Shown: positions 52,653 through 62,340, numbered from the stretch's first letter. The stretch is DNA of 64,000 bases from Pseudolysobacter sp964466115 (GCA_964466115.1 CAYXMH010000011.1:1-64000), one strand, 5' to 3'. Program-made: numbers and translations. Notes: generated by a model from the letters alone, not told the origin.

Positions 52653-52985
52653 ATGAACCTTAATTGGCAAGGCCACGAGATTGCCTGCGACGACCAGGGC
52701 TATTTGCGCAATCTCACCGACTGGCAACCGGCGTTGGCGCACGTGTTGGCGCAACGTGATGCCGTTGTGCTTGAGGCTGCGCACTGGCAAGTGATCGATT
52801 ATTTGCGCGATTATTATCGTGATTACGAAACTGCGCCGCCGATGCGCTTGATGGTTAAGGCGTTGAGTGAGCGGTATGGAGCGCAGTTCGCCAACAGCCG
52901 AATGTTGTATCGGCTGTTTCCCGATGGACCGGTTAAGCAGGCCTCGCGGTATGCAGGATTACCGCGTCCGGTAAATTGCATATAA
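52653..52985 (+). CDS. tusE: Sulfur-relay protein TusE (DsrC family)
   Basis: A 110-residue DsrC-fold protein that accepts persulfide from TusBCD and hands it to MnmA. The family body is HWQVIDYLRDYYRDYETAPP, RLMVKALSERYG, NSRMLYRLFPDGPVKQASRY and AGLPRPVNCI with the penultimate Cys. The second Cys of dissimilatory DsrC, about ten residues earlier, is absent, so this is TusE and not a sulfur-oxidation protein. ATG 52653 matches the E. coli start; GTG at 52638 or 52647 is possible. tusA is not in the window. Confidence 0.92.
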   Translation: MNLNWQGHEIACDDQGYLRNLTDWQPALAHVLAQRDAVVLEAAHWQVIDYLRDYYRDYETAPPMRLMVKALSERYGAQFANSRMLYRLFPDGPVKQASRYAGLPRPVNCI

Positions 52986-52992
52986 AAACCAA

Positions 52993-53190
52993 TTAAACGA
53001 TGCGAAAAAGCTCTGCGATATCCGCCTCAATATAATGCGTGTCCCAGGTATGACGGTGCTTTAGTTCTAAGAGGGAGCTTTTATCCTGGTTGCATTCAAA
53101 AATTGCGCGATCGGGGATTCGATTTTCGCCACTGTCCAGATTGGTGGGCTCTTGCGAACCATCGATGGAGGAATAGTGTTCCTGGGTCAT
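52993..53190 (-). CDS. Small acidic protein of unknown function
   Basis: A 65-residue protein not recognised. It is hydrophilic and acidic, without signal or membrane segment; it has one Cys (IFECNQDKSS) and a His/Trp-bearing KHRHTWDTHYIEADIAELF. AGGAG eight bases before the ATG supports a real gene. It stands alone, convergent with tusE (seven bases apart) and upstream of nothing obvious. The 203-base gap to rnhB shows no further feature. Confidence 0.6.
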   Translation of the reverse strand: MTQEHYSSIDGSQEPTNLDSGENRIPDRAIFECNQDKSSLLELKHRHTWDTHYIEADIAELFRIV

Positions 53191-53393
53191 GATCGTGCTC
53201 CTAATTGGTAGAGGACCGGTGATCGAGAACCTGACAAACGTATGTACGGGGTAAATGATAATTTTTTCGCAGTGGGCACAGCCTGCCTGCTAATTGGATA
53301 GCCGTCCAGTGATCTTGGTCACCCTGACTTTCGTCTAGATAAAGGTAAGCTGTTACTTAAGATGCGCAAAAGTATTGAATGGTTGCGCGGGGG

Positions 53394-53990
53394 TTAGAAA
53401 AGATCAGGAATGATGCAACGGCGCACCGGCGCAAAGCTGCGCCGATGTTCCGGACATGGGCCAAGACGCTCCAGCGCGGCCAGATGTACCGGGGTGGGAT
53501 AGCCTTTGTGTTCGGCAAAACCGTAGCCTGGATAGCGCTCATCGAGCTCCACCATCCACGCATCGCGAGCAACTTTGGCTAAGATGGAGGCCGCGCTGAT
53601 GGCCGGCTCTAGCGCATCGCCACCGATGATGGCACGTGCCGTGCACGGTAAATACTTTGGTAGGCGATTGCCGTCGATTAAGGCTTCGGTTGGCGGGACG
53701 GATAGCATCGCCAGCGCGCGTTGCATGCCTTGCAACCGCGCTTGCAATATATTGCATTGATCGATTTCAGCGGCGCTTACGATGACCACGGAGTGGCAAT
53801 AAGCGTGCTGGCGAATTTGAACATCGAGTTCTCTGCGCGCGGTTTCAGCCAATTTCTTGGAGTCATTTAGTCCGAGAATCGGGTAATCGGGATTCAGTAT
53901 GACCGCTGCGACGACGACGGGTCCGGCCAAAGGGCCGCAACCGGCCTCGTCTACCCCGGCGGCAAAATGGGTTCGCGCTTGGTTAGTCAT
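53394..53990 (-). CDS. rnhB: Ribonuclease HII
   Basis: Cuts RNA in RNA-DNA hybrids and single ribonucleotides in DNA. The 198-residue protein begins with the active-site AAGVDEAGCGPLAGPV and has LNDSKKL, ALIDGNRLP, AIIGGDALEPAISAASILAK and DERYPGYGFAEHKGY, so the DEDD residues are present. It closes the dxr-to-rnhB minus-strand cluster, as in E. coli, and overlaps the upstream sulfatase-fold gene by eight bases. Confidence 0.97.
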   Translation of the reverse strand: MTNQARTHFAAGVDEAGCGPLAGPVVVAAVILNPDYPILGLNDSKKLAETARRELDVQIRQHAYCHSVVIVSAAEIDQCNILQARLQGMQRALAMLSVPPTEALIDGNRLPKYLPCTARAIIGGDALEPAISAASILAKVARDAWMVELDERYPGYGFAEHKGYPTPVHLAALERLGPCPEHRRSFAPVRRCIIPDLF

Positions 53991-55746
53991 GCAGCGCGGA
54001 AATTTCGTGGAAAATGTAATTGTGGTAGGAATCGACCAGCTCTTTGTCTTTGCAATCGAAATAAAAGCCTTTGCAGCGTTCGCGCATTAATTCGTTCGCT
54101 TGAAAAAACTCATTTTTATAAACCTTGGCCGTGTCCAATAGGAGGGCGCCCAGAAAACTGATGTCGATGATCGGGTAATCGTATTTTCGTTCGGTTTTGA
54201 AATTGGTCTTCAGCATGTAGTAGCTGATATAGCGGGTGTCGCTGATGCTGGCAGGCAGAATTTTCTTGAGTACATTGATCGCGCCGTCAAACGATGGCTG
54301 ATGATCGCCGAAATGCAGTAACGCGGTGGGTTGTTTCGACTCGAGCAGTTTCTTTTCAATATGGGTGATGGCGGAGTCCGAACCCGCTAAGCGGGCCAAA
54401 TAGTTACCTAGGTTCAAATTAAGCCACTGATCGAGGGTTGGGAACAGCGGTTTCTTGAACGGGTCCGGTAGCGTGTTGAGCGGATCCATGTGCGGGCCGT
54501 GTTGGCGTATGGTCAGCATGAAAATAAACAAAGGCTGTAAGCCTGCCGATTTTTTTTCCGCGTCGTAGATTTGGTCAAACACTTGCATCAAATCGTTATC
54601 ACTGCTTTCCCAGGACAATCCGTAGTTGCTGCCCTCATAAAATGCATCGAATCCATAAAATTTGTAGGCGTTGCGCGCGTTGATAAAATCGCCCGACATG
54701 GGGTATATCGCGATCGTGCGGTAGCCGGCGTCTTTCAGTGCCATCGGCAGCGAATAATTGATGCGTGGGGCGATGTTGTATGGGGCATACAAACCGGCAT
54801 CGCCGAAACTTAAGTGATTAAGTCCGGTGAGCAGCGCGAATTCCGCGGTCCAAGTGCCGCCACCCCATGTATGAACGGCAAGATACCCGCCGGCACGAGA
54901 GCGTGCATCCGGAACAAACATCTTGCGTTTGCACACCGGCGACGTGCAAATCTGCAGCATGCGCGGATCGAACGTGCTTTCTTCAAGGATTGCGACAATA
55001 TCCGGGTGACGAGACTCGGGTTTTGCAATTTCGTGCTCGCCACACGCGTGGGTTTGCGCACAAGTGGGCGATGGGTTTCTGTTGCTATCTTCTGTCCAGA
55101 CCAAACTCGATTGTACGTTTTCCGCCTTGGACGGAATTGTTACTTGAGTTTCGTAGAACGAGGTAGTGAAATCGGTGATGTAGCTTTTATCGATCATTGT
55201 CACCCACATGCCCTTATCAAAAACCGCGGCAAACGGGCCTTGCGGTAATGCAATGACGATCAGCAGTGCGATGCTGGTTATGATGCCGAGTGCTTGTAGC
55301 GAATGACGCACGGGCAACGCCAAATGCGCCAAAAAAAATGGTCGATCGATGCGCCAGGATAAAATTAAACTGGCGGGGACTAGCACCATCAAAAACAGCG
55401 CAATGCCAAGCAAAGAGGGGTAGTGCAGTAATACTTCCCAAAGGTCCTGGGCGGTGAAATACATAAGATCCGGCGCCAGCAACGGAGTGGTAAGGTAGAT
55501 GAATTTAAGTTGGCTGGAGATCAGGATCGTGCCGAAAACCAAGGTGCTGAGTATTAGGGAAAACCCGAGACGCCGGGAGAGAAATACCGTCAACAGTGTC
55601 ACGCTAAGCACTAGACTGAACGAAAACAGGCGATCGGGAAGAATCGCTTCATTCCACGGTCCAGCGAACAGCAGCGCCACGTACGCTACCAGGGCTATCG
55701 CGATCAGGATTTTGCTTTGGCGCGGGAATGAATGCGAGCTAAACAT
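53983..55746 (-). CDS. LtaS-like membrane sulfatase-fold phosphotransferase
   Basis: A 587-residue membrane enzyme with five N-terminal helices (about residues 12-30, 41-56, 63-82, 110-130, 150-168) and a periplasmic alkaline-phosphatase-fold domain. The metal and nucleophile sites are visible: LEEST (254-258), the Thr in WGGGTWTAEFALLTG (near 298) and HFGDHQPSF. This is the LTA synthase/phosphoglycerol or phosphoethanolamine transferase family. In a Gram-negative it would modify lipid A core, an osmoregulated glucan or another glycan; which one is not known. It is inserted between lpxB and rnhB, which are adjacent in E. coli, and overlaps rnhB. Confidence 0.85.
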   Translation of the reverse strand: MFSSHSFPRQSKILIAIALVAYVALLFAGPWNEAILPDRLFSFSLVLSVTLLTVFLSRRLGFSLILSTLVFGTILISSQLKFIYLTTPLLAPDLMYFTAQDLWEVLLHYPSLLGIALFLMVLVPASLILSWRIDRPFFLAHLALPVRHSLQALGIITSIALLIVIALPQGPFAAVFDKGMWVTMIDKSYITDFTTSFYETQVTIPSKAENVQSSLVWTEDSNRNPSPTCAQTHACGEHEIAKPESRHPDIVAILEESTFDPRMLQICTSPVCKRKMFVPDARSRAGGYLAVHTWGGGTWTAEFALLTGLNHLSFGDAGLYAPYNIAPRINYSLPMALKDAGYRTIAIYPMSGDFINARNAYKFYGFDAFYEGSNYGLSWESSDNDLMQVFDQIYDAEKKSAGLQPLFIFMLTIRQHGPHMDPLNTLPDPFKKPLFPTLDQWLNLNLGNYLARLAGSDSAITHIEKKLLESKQPTALLHFGDHQPSFDGAINVLKKILPASISDTRYISYYMLKTNFKTERKYDYPIIDISFLGALLLDTAKVYKNEFFQANELMRERCKGFYFDCKDKELVDSYHNYIFHEISALHD

Positions 55747-55833
55747 CTGAATGATAGTGGCGACCGATAGCGATAATGGTGGATTTGAGCAGCGTTAAGG
55801 TCAATGGGTCTTCGCAACGGGTTGTGCTTTTAT

Positions 55834-57012
55834 TCAGCTTTCAATGTGACCAATCAAATCTACGATAGCATTAGCGGCTTTTTGATGCGCGCTTTGCCGT
55901 AGGGCGACGTGTTGCCGGGTAAATTCGGCTGCCAGCTCTGGGGGAATTTGGCGTGTGCGCAAATAAGGCAATAACTGTTTGGCCAGCGCGTCGGGCGTGC
56001 AGGCGGACTGCATTAATTCGGGCACCATTTTGCGGCCAGCCAATACGTTGGGTAACGAATAATAGGGCGTGCGCATAAGCCGCAATGCGGTTATCAATTT
56101 GGCGCTTAAGGCGGCCAGCCGATAGGCGACCACCATTGGGGTTTTCGCCAACATAGCCTCGAGAGTGGCGGTGCCAGAGGCAACCAAAACTGCGTCAGCC
56201 GCGCGCAACGCGGTGCCGGCCTGGCCATCGAGCAGGTTTATGTTGAGTGTATGAGCGTATGAGGTGCTAGCCAGTTGTTGTGCAAATACCGATTTACCCG
56301 CGGCATTTGCCATCGGGGCGATCACGCGCAATGTGGGCAACCGCTCGTGGCAGATTTGAGCGGCGTTGAGAAAATCCATGCCAAGGCGGCGAATTTCCCC
56401 TAAACGGCTGCCGGGAAGTAGGGCCAGCAATGGAACATCCTCTGATAGACCAAGCGCCCTGCGCGCGGCGCCGCGGTCTGGTTCAATCGGGAAGGCATCC
56501 GCCATGGGATGACCTACGAAGCGCGCATTGACGCCAAAGCTCGCATAGATGGGTGGTTCGATCGGGAAGAGGCAAAGCACCACATCGGCGCTTCGCCCGA
56601 TTTTTTTCGCTCGGTTTTTGCGCCACGCCCAGATCGAAGGGCTAACGTAATGCGCGGTTTTAACGCCGGCGGATTTTAATTTGCGTTCCAATGCGAGATT
56701 GAAATCCGGGGCATCGATGCCGATGAAACAATCCGGACGCAGCGCCAGCAAACGTTGCGTTAGATTGCGGCGAATGCGCAGCAGCTTTGGTAAATGCCGT
56801 AACACCTCCACCAGACCCATTACGCTTAATTGCTCTGCTGGGAACCAAGCGTTAAGGCCGGCGGCGACCATTTGCGGGCCGCCGATGCCAACGAATTGCG
56901 CGTTGGGAAAACGCTCGCGCAGCTGGGTGATCAACCCGGCGCCGAGCGCATCACCCGAAACCTCTCCTGCAACCATTGCGAAACAGCGAGGTGGTGGGGT
57001 AATGTCGGTCAT
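55834..57012 (-). CDS. lpxB: Lipid-A-disaccharide synthase
   Basis: Joins lipid X and UDP-diacylglucosamine to the lipid A disaccharide on the inner membrane face. The 392-residue GT19 protein has AGEVSGDALGAGLITQL, GIGGPQM, GIDAPDFNL, HYVSPSIWAWRKNRAKKI, PFEP-like FPIEPPIYASFG, FVGHPMAD and LLPGSRLGEIRRL. It lies 45 bases after lpxA and 87 before the LtaS-like gene. Confidence 0.97.
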   Translation of the reverse strand: MTDITPPPRCFAMVAGEVSGDALGAGLITQLRERFPNAQFVGIGGPQMVAAGLNAWFPAEQLSVMGLVEVLRHLPKLLRIRRNLTQRLLALRPDCFIGIDAPDFNLALERKLKSAGVKTAHYVSPSIWAWRKNRAKKIGRSADVVLCLFPIEPPIYASFGVNARFVGHPMADAFPIEPDRGAARRALGLSEDVPLLALLPGSRLGEIRRLGMDFLNAAQICHERLPTLRVIAPMANAAGKSVFAQQLASTSYAHTLNINLLDGQAGTALRAADAVLVASGTATLEAMLAKTPMVVAYRLAALSAKLITALRLMRTPYYSLPNVLAGRKMVPELMQSACTPDALAKQLLPYLRTRQIPPELAAEFTRQHVALRQSAHQKAANAIVDLIGHIES

Positions 57013-57057
57013 GCGGATGTAATTTGTTTATTTTTTTCGATAATTTAAAACGTTCCG

Positions 57058-57828
57058 TTATCGTACCAAACTGCGCTGGCTGCGTTCGATGAATTCAAGC
57101 ATAACGCTTATGTCGGGCGCCGCTTTTGCCGCTTTGGCTAACGCATCGCGCGCATCGGTTAAAGGCAATCCGGATTTGTATAAGGTTTTGTAGGCGCGCC
57201 GAATCGATAATATGCGTTCGGGAGAGTATCCGCGCCGGCGCAAACCTTCGGTATTAATCCCTTTTGGTTCGGCGAATTGCCCCGCCACGGTGACGAAGGG
57301 AGGAACATCGCGATTCACGATCGAACCCATTGAGGTGAACGCGTGCGCGCCGATCTGGCAGAATTGATGCACCAGTGTAAATCCGCCAAGAATGACATAA
57401 TCATCGACGGCTACATGCCCTGCCAGAGAGGCTGCATTGGCGAAAATCGTATTGTTTCCTACGATGCAATCGTGCGCTATATGGACGTAAGCCATGATCC
57501 AATTATCATTCCCTACGCGGGTAACGCCGGCACCGTCGGATGTGCCGCGATTGAACGTGCAAAACTCACGAATGGTGTTGCGATCCCCGATTTCAAGGAA
57601 GCTGTCTTCGCCGTGGAATTTTTTGTCTTGCGGATCGGTTCCGAGCGATGAAAACTGCCAGATGCGGTTATCGCGGCCAATGCGAGTTGGCCCGTTGATT
57701 GCCACATGCGGCCCGATTGTGGTACCTGACCCAATTGTCACATTGGCGCCGATGATGGAGTAGGCGCCGATGGTGACGTCCGCCTCAATGCGGGCGGATG
57801 AGTCGATTTGTGCGGTCGGGTGGATCAT
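57058..57828 (-). CDS. lpxA: UDP-N-acetylglucosamine acyltransferase
   Basis: First step of lipid A synthesis, adding a 3-hydroxyacyl chain from ACP to UDP-GlcNAc. The 256-residue left-handed beta-helix has hexapeptide repeats from IHPTAQIDSSARIEADVTIG, the catalytic His in YVHIAHDCIVGNN, and GGFTLVHQFCQIGAHAF and the C-terminal helical part (GINTEGLRRRGYSPERI). Its start overlaps the fabZ stop (TGATG). Confidence 0.97.
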   Translation of the reverse strand: MIHPTAQIDSSARIEADVTIGAYSIIGANVTIGSGTTIGPHVAINGPTRIGRDNRIWQFSSLGTDPQDKKFHGEDSFLEIGDRNTIREFCTFNRGTSDGAGVTRVGNDNWIMAYVHIAHDCIVGNNTIFANAASLAGHVAVDDYVILGGFTLVHQFCQIGAHAFTSMGSIVNRDVPPFVTVAGQFAEPKGINTEGLRRRGYSPERILSIRRAYKTLYKSGLPLTDARDALAKAAKAAPDISVMLEFIERSQRSLVR

Positions 57829-58301
57829 CAGTCACTCCGCTCGGCACATAGTAATTCGGCTTCGGCAACCGGTTTGCCATCGACGGAGGCCTCGCACCAA
57901 TACTGCCCCATGCGGCGAATCAAACGTTTTTGCGTTACTTCCAGCACCAATTGGTCGCCCGGCACCACCACGCGTGAAAACCGTGCTTTATCCACTTTTA
58001 CCAGATAGAACAATGAAACTGCGCTGGGGTTTTGTTCGGCCGAAAGCTGCACCAGCAATCCGGAGGCTTGCGCTAACGCTTCGATGATAAGTACGCCCGG
58101 CATGACTGGGTGACCGGGGAAATGGCCTTGAAAAAAAGGTTCATTGATGGTGATGTTTTTCAGCGCGCGCAAGCGTTTTCCCAGTTCGCATTCGAGGACC
58201 CGGTCGACCAGTAAAAAAGGATAACGATGCGGCAGCACGTCCAAGATGCGACGTACATCTAGCGGAAGTTTAAGGCCGCTGTCGGTGAAGGTATTACTCA
58301 T
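57828..58301 (-). CDS. fabZ: 3-hydroxyacyl-ACP dehydratase FabZ
   Basis: Dehydrates 3-hydroxyacyl-ACP in fatty acid elongation, competing with LpxA and LpxD for the same substrate pool. The 157-residue hot-dog protein has LPHRYPFLLVDRV, the catalytic His in FFQGHFPGHPVMPGVL and the Glu in LIIEALAQASG. It overlaps lpxD by eight bases. Confidence 0.97.
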   Translation of the reverse strand: MSNTFTDSGLKLPLDVRRILDVLPHRYPFLLVDRVLECELGKRLRALKNITINEPFFQGHFPGHPVMPGVLIIEALAQASGLLVQLSAEQNPSAVSLFYLVKVDKARFSRVVVPGDQLVLEVTQKRLIRRMGQYWCEASVDGKPVAEAELLCAERSD

Positions 58302-59331
58302 GCTCTTGGTTCCTTTCTAATGTTTGTAGGCGCCGGGTAATCTGATCAAGTTTGCGTAAGTGCGCCACATTCCGTCGCCATTGCGGACTGGGCTGACAAG
58401 GGATACCGGACGAATACGTTCCGGCCTGCGTGATGGAGTGGGCCACCATGCTAAGGCCGGTAATGGTGACATTATCGGCCACGCTGATATGGCCGGTAAT
58501 TCCAACCGCTCCCCCGATTAAGCAGCCGCGCCCAATTTTTGTACTGCCGGCAATGCCAGTGCAACCGGCAATGGCCGTATGTGCGCCGATATGCACGTTG
58601 TGGGCGATCTGAATGAGATTATCCAAACGCACATCGTCTTCCAATATGGTATCGCCCAAAGCGCCGCGATCGATCGTCGTGTTGGCGCCGATTTCACAAT
58701 CGTCGCCGATGCGAACGCCGCCCAATTGCGGGACCTTAAGCCAGTGATCTGTGTCGTAGGCCAAACCAAACCCATCGGCACCGATCACCGCACCCGGATG
58801 GACGATGACTCGCTGCCCAAGCTTCACTCGCGCCACCAACGTGACGCGAGCGACCAGCCGAGAATTCGCGCCAATCACGCAATGCGGTCCGACCACGCAG
58901 CCGGCACCGATCATGCAGCCGCTTTCGATTACGCTGCCTTCATCGATAAAGCAATGCGCGCCAACGCTCGCATTGGCGTCAATCACAGCGGTGGGTGAAA
59001 TGACCGCGCTTGGGTGTATGCCCGGCACCAACGCTTTCGAGGTATCGAACAACGCGGCGATTTTGGCGTACGCCACGTAAGGGTTGTCCGCGATGATGGC
59101 CGATACCGGACACAAGGACGCATCGGCTTCTCGCAAGACCACGGCGCCGGCGCGTGTGCTTTGAAGCTGGTTGCGGTAATGCGAGTTGGCCAGGAAACTC
59201 AGCTGATGCGGACTTGCCAATGCGAGCGTACCCACGCCATGGATCACCAACTGCGAGTCGCCCCGTAGGGTCAGCTTGAAACGCTGAGCGATCTCCGTCA
59301 ACGAATAGCTGGGTGAGGGTGAGGCGCTCAT
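58294..59331 (-). CDS. lpxD: UDP-3-O-(3-hydroxyacyl)glucosamine N-acyltransferase
   Basis: Third step of lipid A synthesis, adding the N-linked acyl chain. The 345-residue protein has an N-terminal uridine-binding domain (about 1-100), then hexapeptide repeats (AVISPTAVIDANASVGAHCF), FGLAYDTDHW, NTTIDRGALGDTILED, the catalytic His in IQIAHNVHIGAHTAIAG and SGIPCQPSPQWRRN. It overlaps the skp-like gene by four bases. Confidence 0.97.
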   Translation of the reverse strand: MSASPSPSYSLTEIAQRFKLTLRGDSQLVIHGVGTLALASPHQLSFLANSHYRNQLQSTRAGAVVLREADASLCPVSAIIADNPYVAYAKIAALFDTSKALVPGIHPSAVISPTAVIDANASVGAHCFIDEGSVIESGCMIGAGCVVGPHCVIGANSRLVARVTLVARVKLGQRVIVHPGAVIGADGFGLAYDTDHWLKVPQLGGVRIGDDCEIGANTTIDRGALGDTILEDDVRLDNLIQIAHNVHIGAHTAIAGCTGIAGSTKIGRGCLIGGAVGITGHISVADNVTITGLSMVAHSITQAGTYSSGIPCQPSPQWRRNVAHLRKLDQITRRLQTLERNQEHE

Positions 59332-59876
59332 GGTTTCTCCGGTTTGGCGGAGGCGTCATGCTTTAAACGCTCCAGAACCTGTTCGGTGATATCAATGCGC
59401 CCGCTGGCGTAAACCACGGGACTGGGGATAATCAAGTCATAGCCTTGCTCGCGGGCAAATTCAATCACAGCGTTATTAATGAGCTGCCAGACTTTGTCGC
59501 GTTCGCTCGCCGCCCGCGCATTCAACTCGCCACGTAATTCCTCACGAGTGCGTTTAACGCTGCGTTCAAGCGCGTCCACTTCGTGTTTCAGTGCGTCGGC
59601 ATCGGTTTTACTTAAGATCGCGCTGTCTCGGGTCTGGCGCGCTTTTAGTGCAGTGAGTTTCGATTCATCGGCTTTTAGTAGCGTGTCGCGCGGCGCGAAT
59701 TCGGACTCCAGGTGAGCCCGACTCGTCGCCATTTGCGGCGCATTGTCCAGCAAGCGCTTGAGATCCACATACCCAATTCGCGCGCCCGTGGTCGATTGCG
59801 CGCAGACCAGCACCGGCAGTGCCAAAAAGAGCAGCAAGGAACAGATACCTTGCCTATGGCCTGCATTCAATTTCAC
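59328..59876 (-). CDS. skp: OmpH/Skp-family periplasmic chaperone
   Basis: Carries unfolded outer-membrane proteins across the periplasm to BAM. The 182-residue protein has a signal peptide (LLLFLALPVLVCAQS), the conserved IGYVDLKRLLDNAPQM start of the mature part, a long charged coiled coil (about residues 55-125) and the closing AREQGYDLIIPSPVVYASGR with ITEQVLERL. It lies between bamA (81 bases) and lpxD, as in E. coli. Confidence 0.94.
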   Translation of the reverse strand: MKLNAGHRQGICSLLLFLALPVLVCAQSTTGARIGYVDLKRLLDNAPQMATSRAHLESEFAPRDTLLKADESKLTALKARQTRDSAILSKTDADALKHEVDALERSVKRTREELRGELNARAASERDKVWQLINNAVIEFAREQGYDLIIPSPVVYASGRIDITEQVLERLKHDASAKPEKP

Positions 59877-59957
59877 CCTGCGCCTCCGTTATCTTGGCCA
59901 AAGTCGTGAATATGTTTCACGACTTCGACACCGCTCCTTAGGGGATTTCTATTCGCG

Positions 59958-62261
59958 TCAGAATTGATTACCAAACGTGAACTGCAACACTTCGGTTTGA
60001 TCGCCTGCCTGTTTGCGTATGGGTTTGGAGAGATTGATGACAATCGGGCCAACCGGGGCTTGCCAACGAAACGAGATGCCGGCCGATGCGCGCAACTCGT
60101 TCGCGCTGAACGAGTTGATATCCTTATACACATTGCCGACATCAATGAACGCGGATAATCGCGTTGCGTTTTCATCCTTCACGAACGGTGTGGGAAATAT
60201 CAGTTCTGTTGTCGCAACCGTTTTGAATGCACCGCCCAGTGGTTGGCGCGCGTCTGGCTGGGCCAGCGAAGTGGCGAAAGGGCCTAAGGTATTATCGCGG
60301 AAACCGCGTACGTCATTTACGCCGCCGGCGTAGAAATTTTGATAGAAAGGCAAGCTCGGCGTTTTGCTGCCGTAAGCGTCGCCGTAGCCAATTGTCGTTG
60401 TGCCTAAAAACGTTAGATTTTGCGTCACCGGTAGGTATTGGGCGTATTTATAAATCAGTCGGTAGTACTCCAACGTTGAGCCCGGCAGCGCCAGCTCAGC
60501 GGAGAGCTGCTGCAGCGAACCGTGGGTTGGGTTGAAGTATTTATTGCGCGTATCGTGGGCCCAGCCGATTTGGGTGCTCCAGGCATGGAAGGTTTCATGG
60601 CCGACTTGGTTAATAAAGTCGATGATCGACTGCGGCGTGCCGCCCGGTACCGTAAGAATCTGGGTCTTGCTGATACCAAGCTGTAAGCTTACGGTATCGG
60701 TTTCGGTAATTGGAATTCCAAGCGTGGTACTGATCTCGCCGGTATTGGAGAAATAATTGGCGGTGTTTTGTTGCTGCTGGTTGAGCTTGCGATAACTTAA
60801 ATTGTAACCAAGACTGATTCCGTCATCGGTCAAATAGGGATTGACGTAGGCCAGGTCGTAGCGATCAAGAAAGGCGCTGTGTTGTACGGTGGCCTGAACC
60901 CGATCACCGGTTCCGAACAGGTTGTTTTCCTGCACCGATACGCTTGCAACAATTTTTTGTACGGCGGAATAGCCCAAACCGAACGTGAAGCTGCCGGACG
61001 AGGTTTCTTCAACCGTAACCGTTACATCGACTTGGTCATCGGTGCCCGGCACTTTCGGTGTTTCAAATTCCACTTTCTTAAAATAGCCCAAACGCTGCAA
61101 ACGCACTTTGGAGCGGTCGATCGCTGCTTGCGAGTACCAAGCACCTTCAAGCTGCCGCATCTCGCGGCGGATCACATCATCGGCGGTGCGGACATTGCCC
61201 TTAAAGCCGATGCGGCGCACATACACTCGTTTGCCGGGATTGATGAAAAAGGTCACCTCCACCTCGCGCGTTTCCTTGTTCACATTCGGTACGGGGGTCA
61301 CTTCAGCGAAGGCGTAGCCGATGTTCGCCAAAACGGCGGTCATTGCTTCCGCGGATTGCTCAAGCTTTTTACGCGAGAAAATCTCACCCGGTTGCGCGCG
61401 CACCAGTTTCCGTAAATCGGCTTCCTTAAGGATCATGTCGCCGACCAGTTTGATACCGGAGATCTTAAAAACCTCACCCTCGCGCACATTGGCGGTTAAA
61501 TAGATATTGCGTTTGTCGGGGCTGATCGTAACCTCGGTGGAGTCGAGGTTGAAATCGACATAGCCCCGGTCAAGATAGAAAGAATTCAGCTTCTCAAGAT
61601 CGCCGGAAAGTTTTTCGCGCGAGTATTGATCGTCGCGCGTGTACCAGGATATCCAATTGCTGGTCCCCGATTCGAAATCGTGCCGCACGTCGTCGTCGTT
61701 GAAGCTGTGGTTGCCGACGATATTGATGTGCTTGATCTTTGATGCCTTACCTTCGGTGACGTTGATGCTCACTTCAACCCGGTTGCGATCAAGCTCAATC
61801 ACCTTCGGTTTGATCGAAACGTTGTATTTGCCGCGGTTGTAGTACTGGCGAGTCAATTCTTGCGTGACCCGGTCCAGTTGCAAGCGATCGAAGGTTTCGC
61901 CTTCGGCCAAACCGATTTCCTTCAAGCCTTTGAGCAAATCCTCTTCCTTGATGTCTTTATTGCCTTTGATCAGGATTTTGGAAATCGCGGGACGCTCTTT
62001 CACCTTGATGACCAAAATCTCGCCCTGACGCCCGAGTTCGACATCGTTGAAAAAACCGGTTTTGAACAGGGCGCGGATGGCTTGTTCGGCGCGTTCGCGC
62101 GTCAAAAGATCGCCTTTTTCCACCGGTAGGTAGGTAAATACCGTACCTGCGGAAATACGCTGCAGGCCGTCGATGCGGATATCGGATACGACGAATGGAT
62201 CGAGAGCGAAGGTTTTGGTGGATAAACACGCAAACAAAATTAGGGCGGCGATACGTTTCAT
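59958..62261 (-). CDS. bamA: Outer membrane protein assembly factor BamA
   Basis: Core of the BAM complex that inserts beta-barrels. The 767-residue protein has a signal (MKRIAALILFACLSTKTFA), five POTRA domains (FVVSDIRIDGLQRISAGTVF, then about every 80 residues to 420), and a 16-stranded barrel with VRGF in GVNDVRGFRDNTLGP and the terminal Phe of LQFTFGNQF. GGAAG lies seven bases before the ATG at 62261. Skp and BepA, its partners, are also encoded in the window. Confidence 0.98.
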   Translation of the reverse strand: MKRIAALILFACLSTKTFALDPFVVSDIRIDGLQRISAGTVFTYLPVEKGDLLTRERAEQAIRALFKTGFFNDVELGRQGEILVIKVKERPAISKILIKGNKDIKEEDLLKGLKEIGLAEGETFDRLQLDRVTQELTRQYYNRGKYNVSIKPKVIELDRNRVEVSINVTEGKASKIKHINIVGNHSFNDDDVRHDFESGTSNWISWYTRDDQYSREKLSGDLEKLNSFYLDRGYVDFNLDSTEVTISPDKRNIYLTANVREGEVFKISGIKLVGDMILKEADLRKLVRAQPGEIFSRKKLEQSAEAMTAVLANIGYAFAEVTPVPNVNKETREVEVTFFINPGKRVYVRRIGFKGNVRTADDVIRREMRQLEGAWYSQAAIDRSKVRLQRLGYFKKVEFETPKVPGTDDQVDVTVTVEETSSGSFTFGLGYSAVQKIVASVSVQENNLFGTGDRVQATVQHSAFLDRYDLAYVNPYLTDDGISLGYNLSYRKLNQQQQNTANYFSNTGEISTTLGIPITETDTVSLQLGISKTQILTVPGGTPQSIIDFINQVGHETFHAWSTQIGWAHDTRNKYFNPTHGSLQQLSAELALPGSTLEYYRLIYKYAQYLPVTQNLTFLGTTTIGYGDAYGSKTPSLPFYQNFYAGGVNDVRGFRDNTLGPFATSLAQPDARQPLGGAFKTVATTELIFPTPFVKDENATRLSAFIDVGNVYKDINSFSANELRASAGISFRWQAPVGPIVINLSKPIRKQAGDQTEVLQFTFGNQF

Positions 62262-62340
62262 CGTCACTTCCAAGGCAAAGGTGCAAACCTAAGCTAAACA
62301 AGCCTTAGGCGGTTATAGTTATGGCAGACTACGTCGTCAC

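Noticed and set aside
52653..52985. DsrC of dissimilatory sulfur metabolism
   Set aside because: Only the penultimate Cys is present; the second redox Cys is missing, and no dsrAB genes are near, so TusE is the better call.
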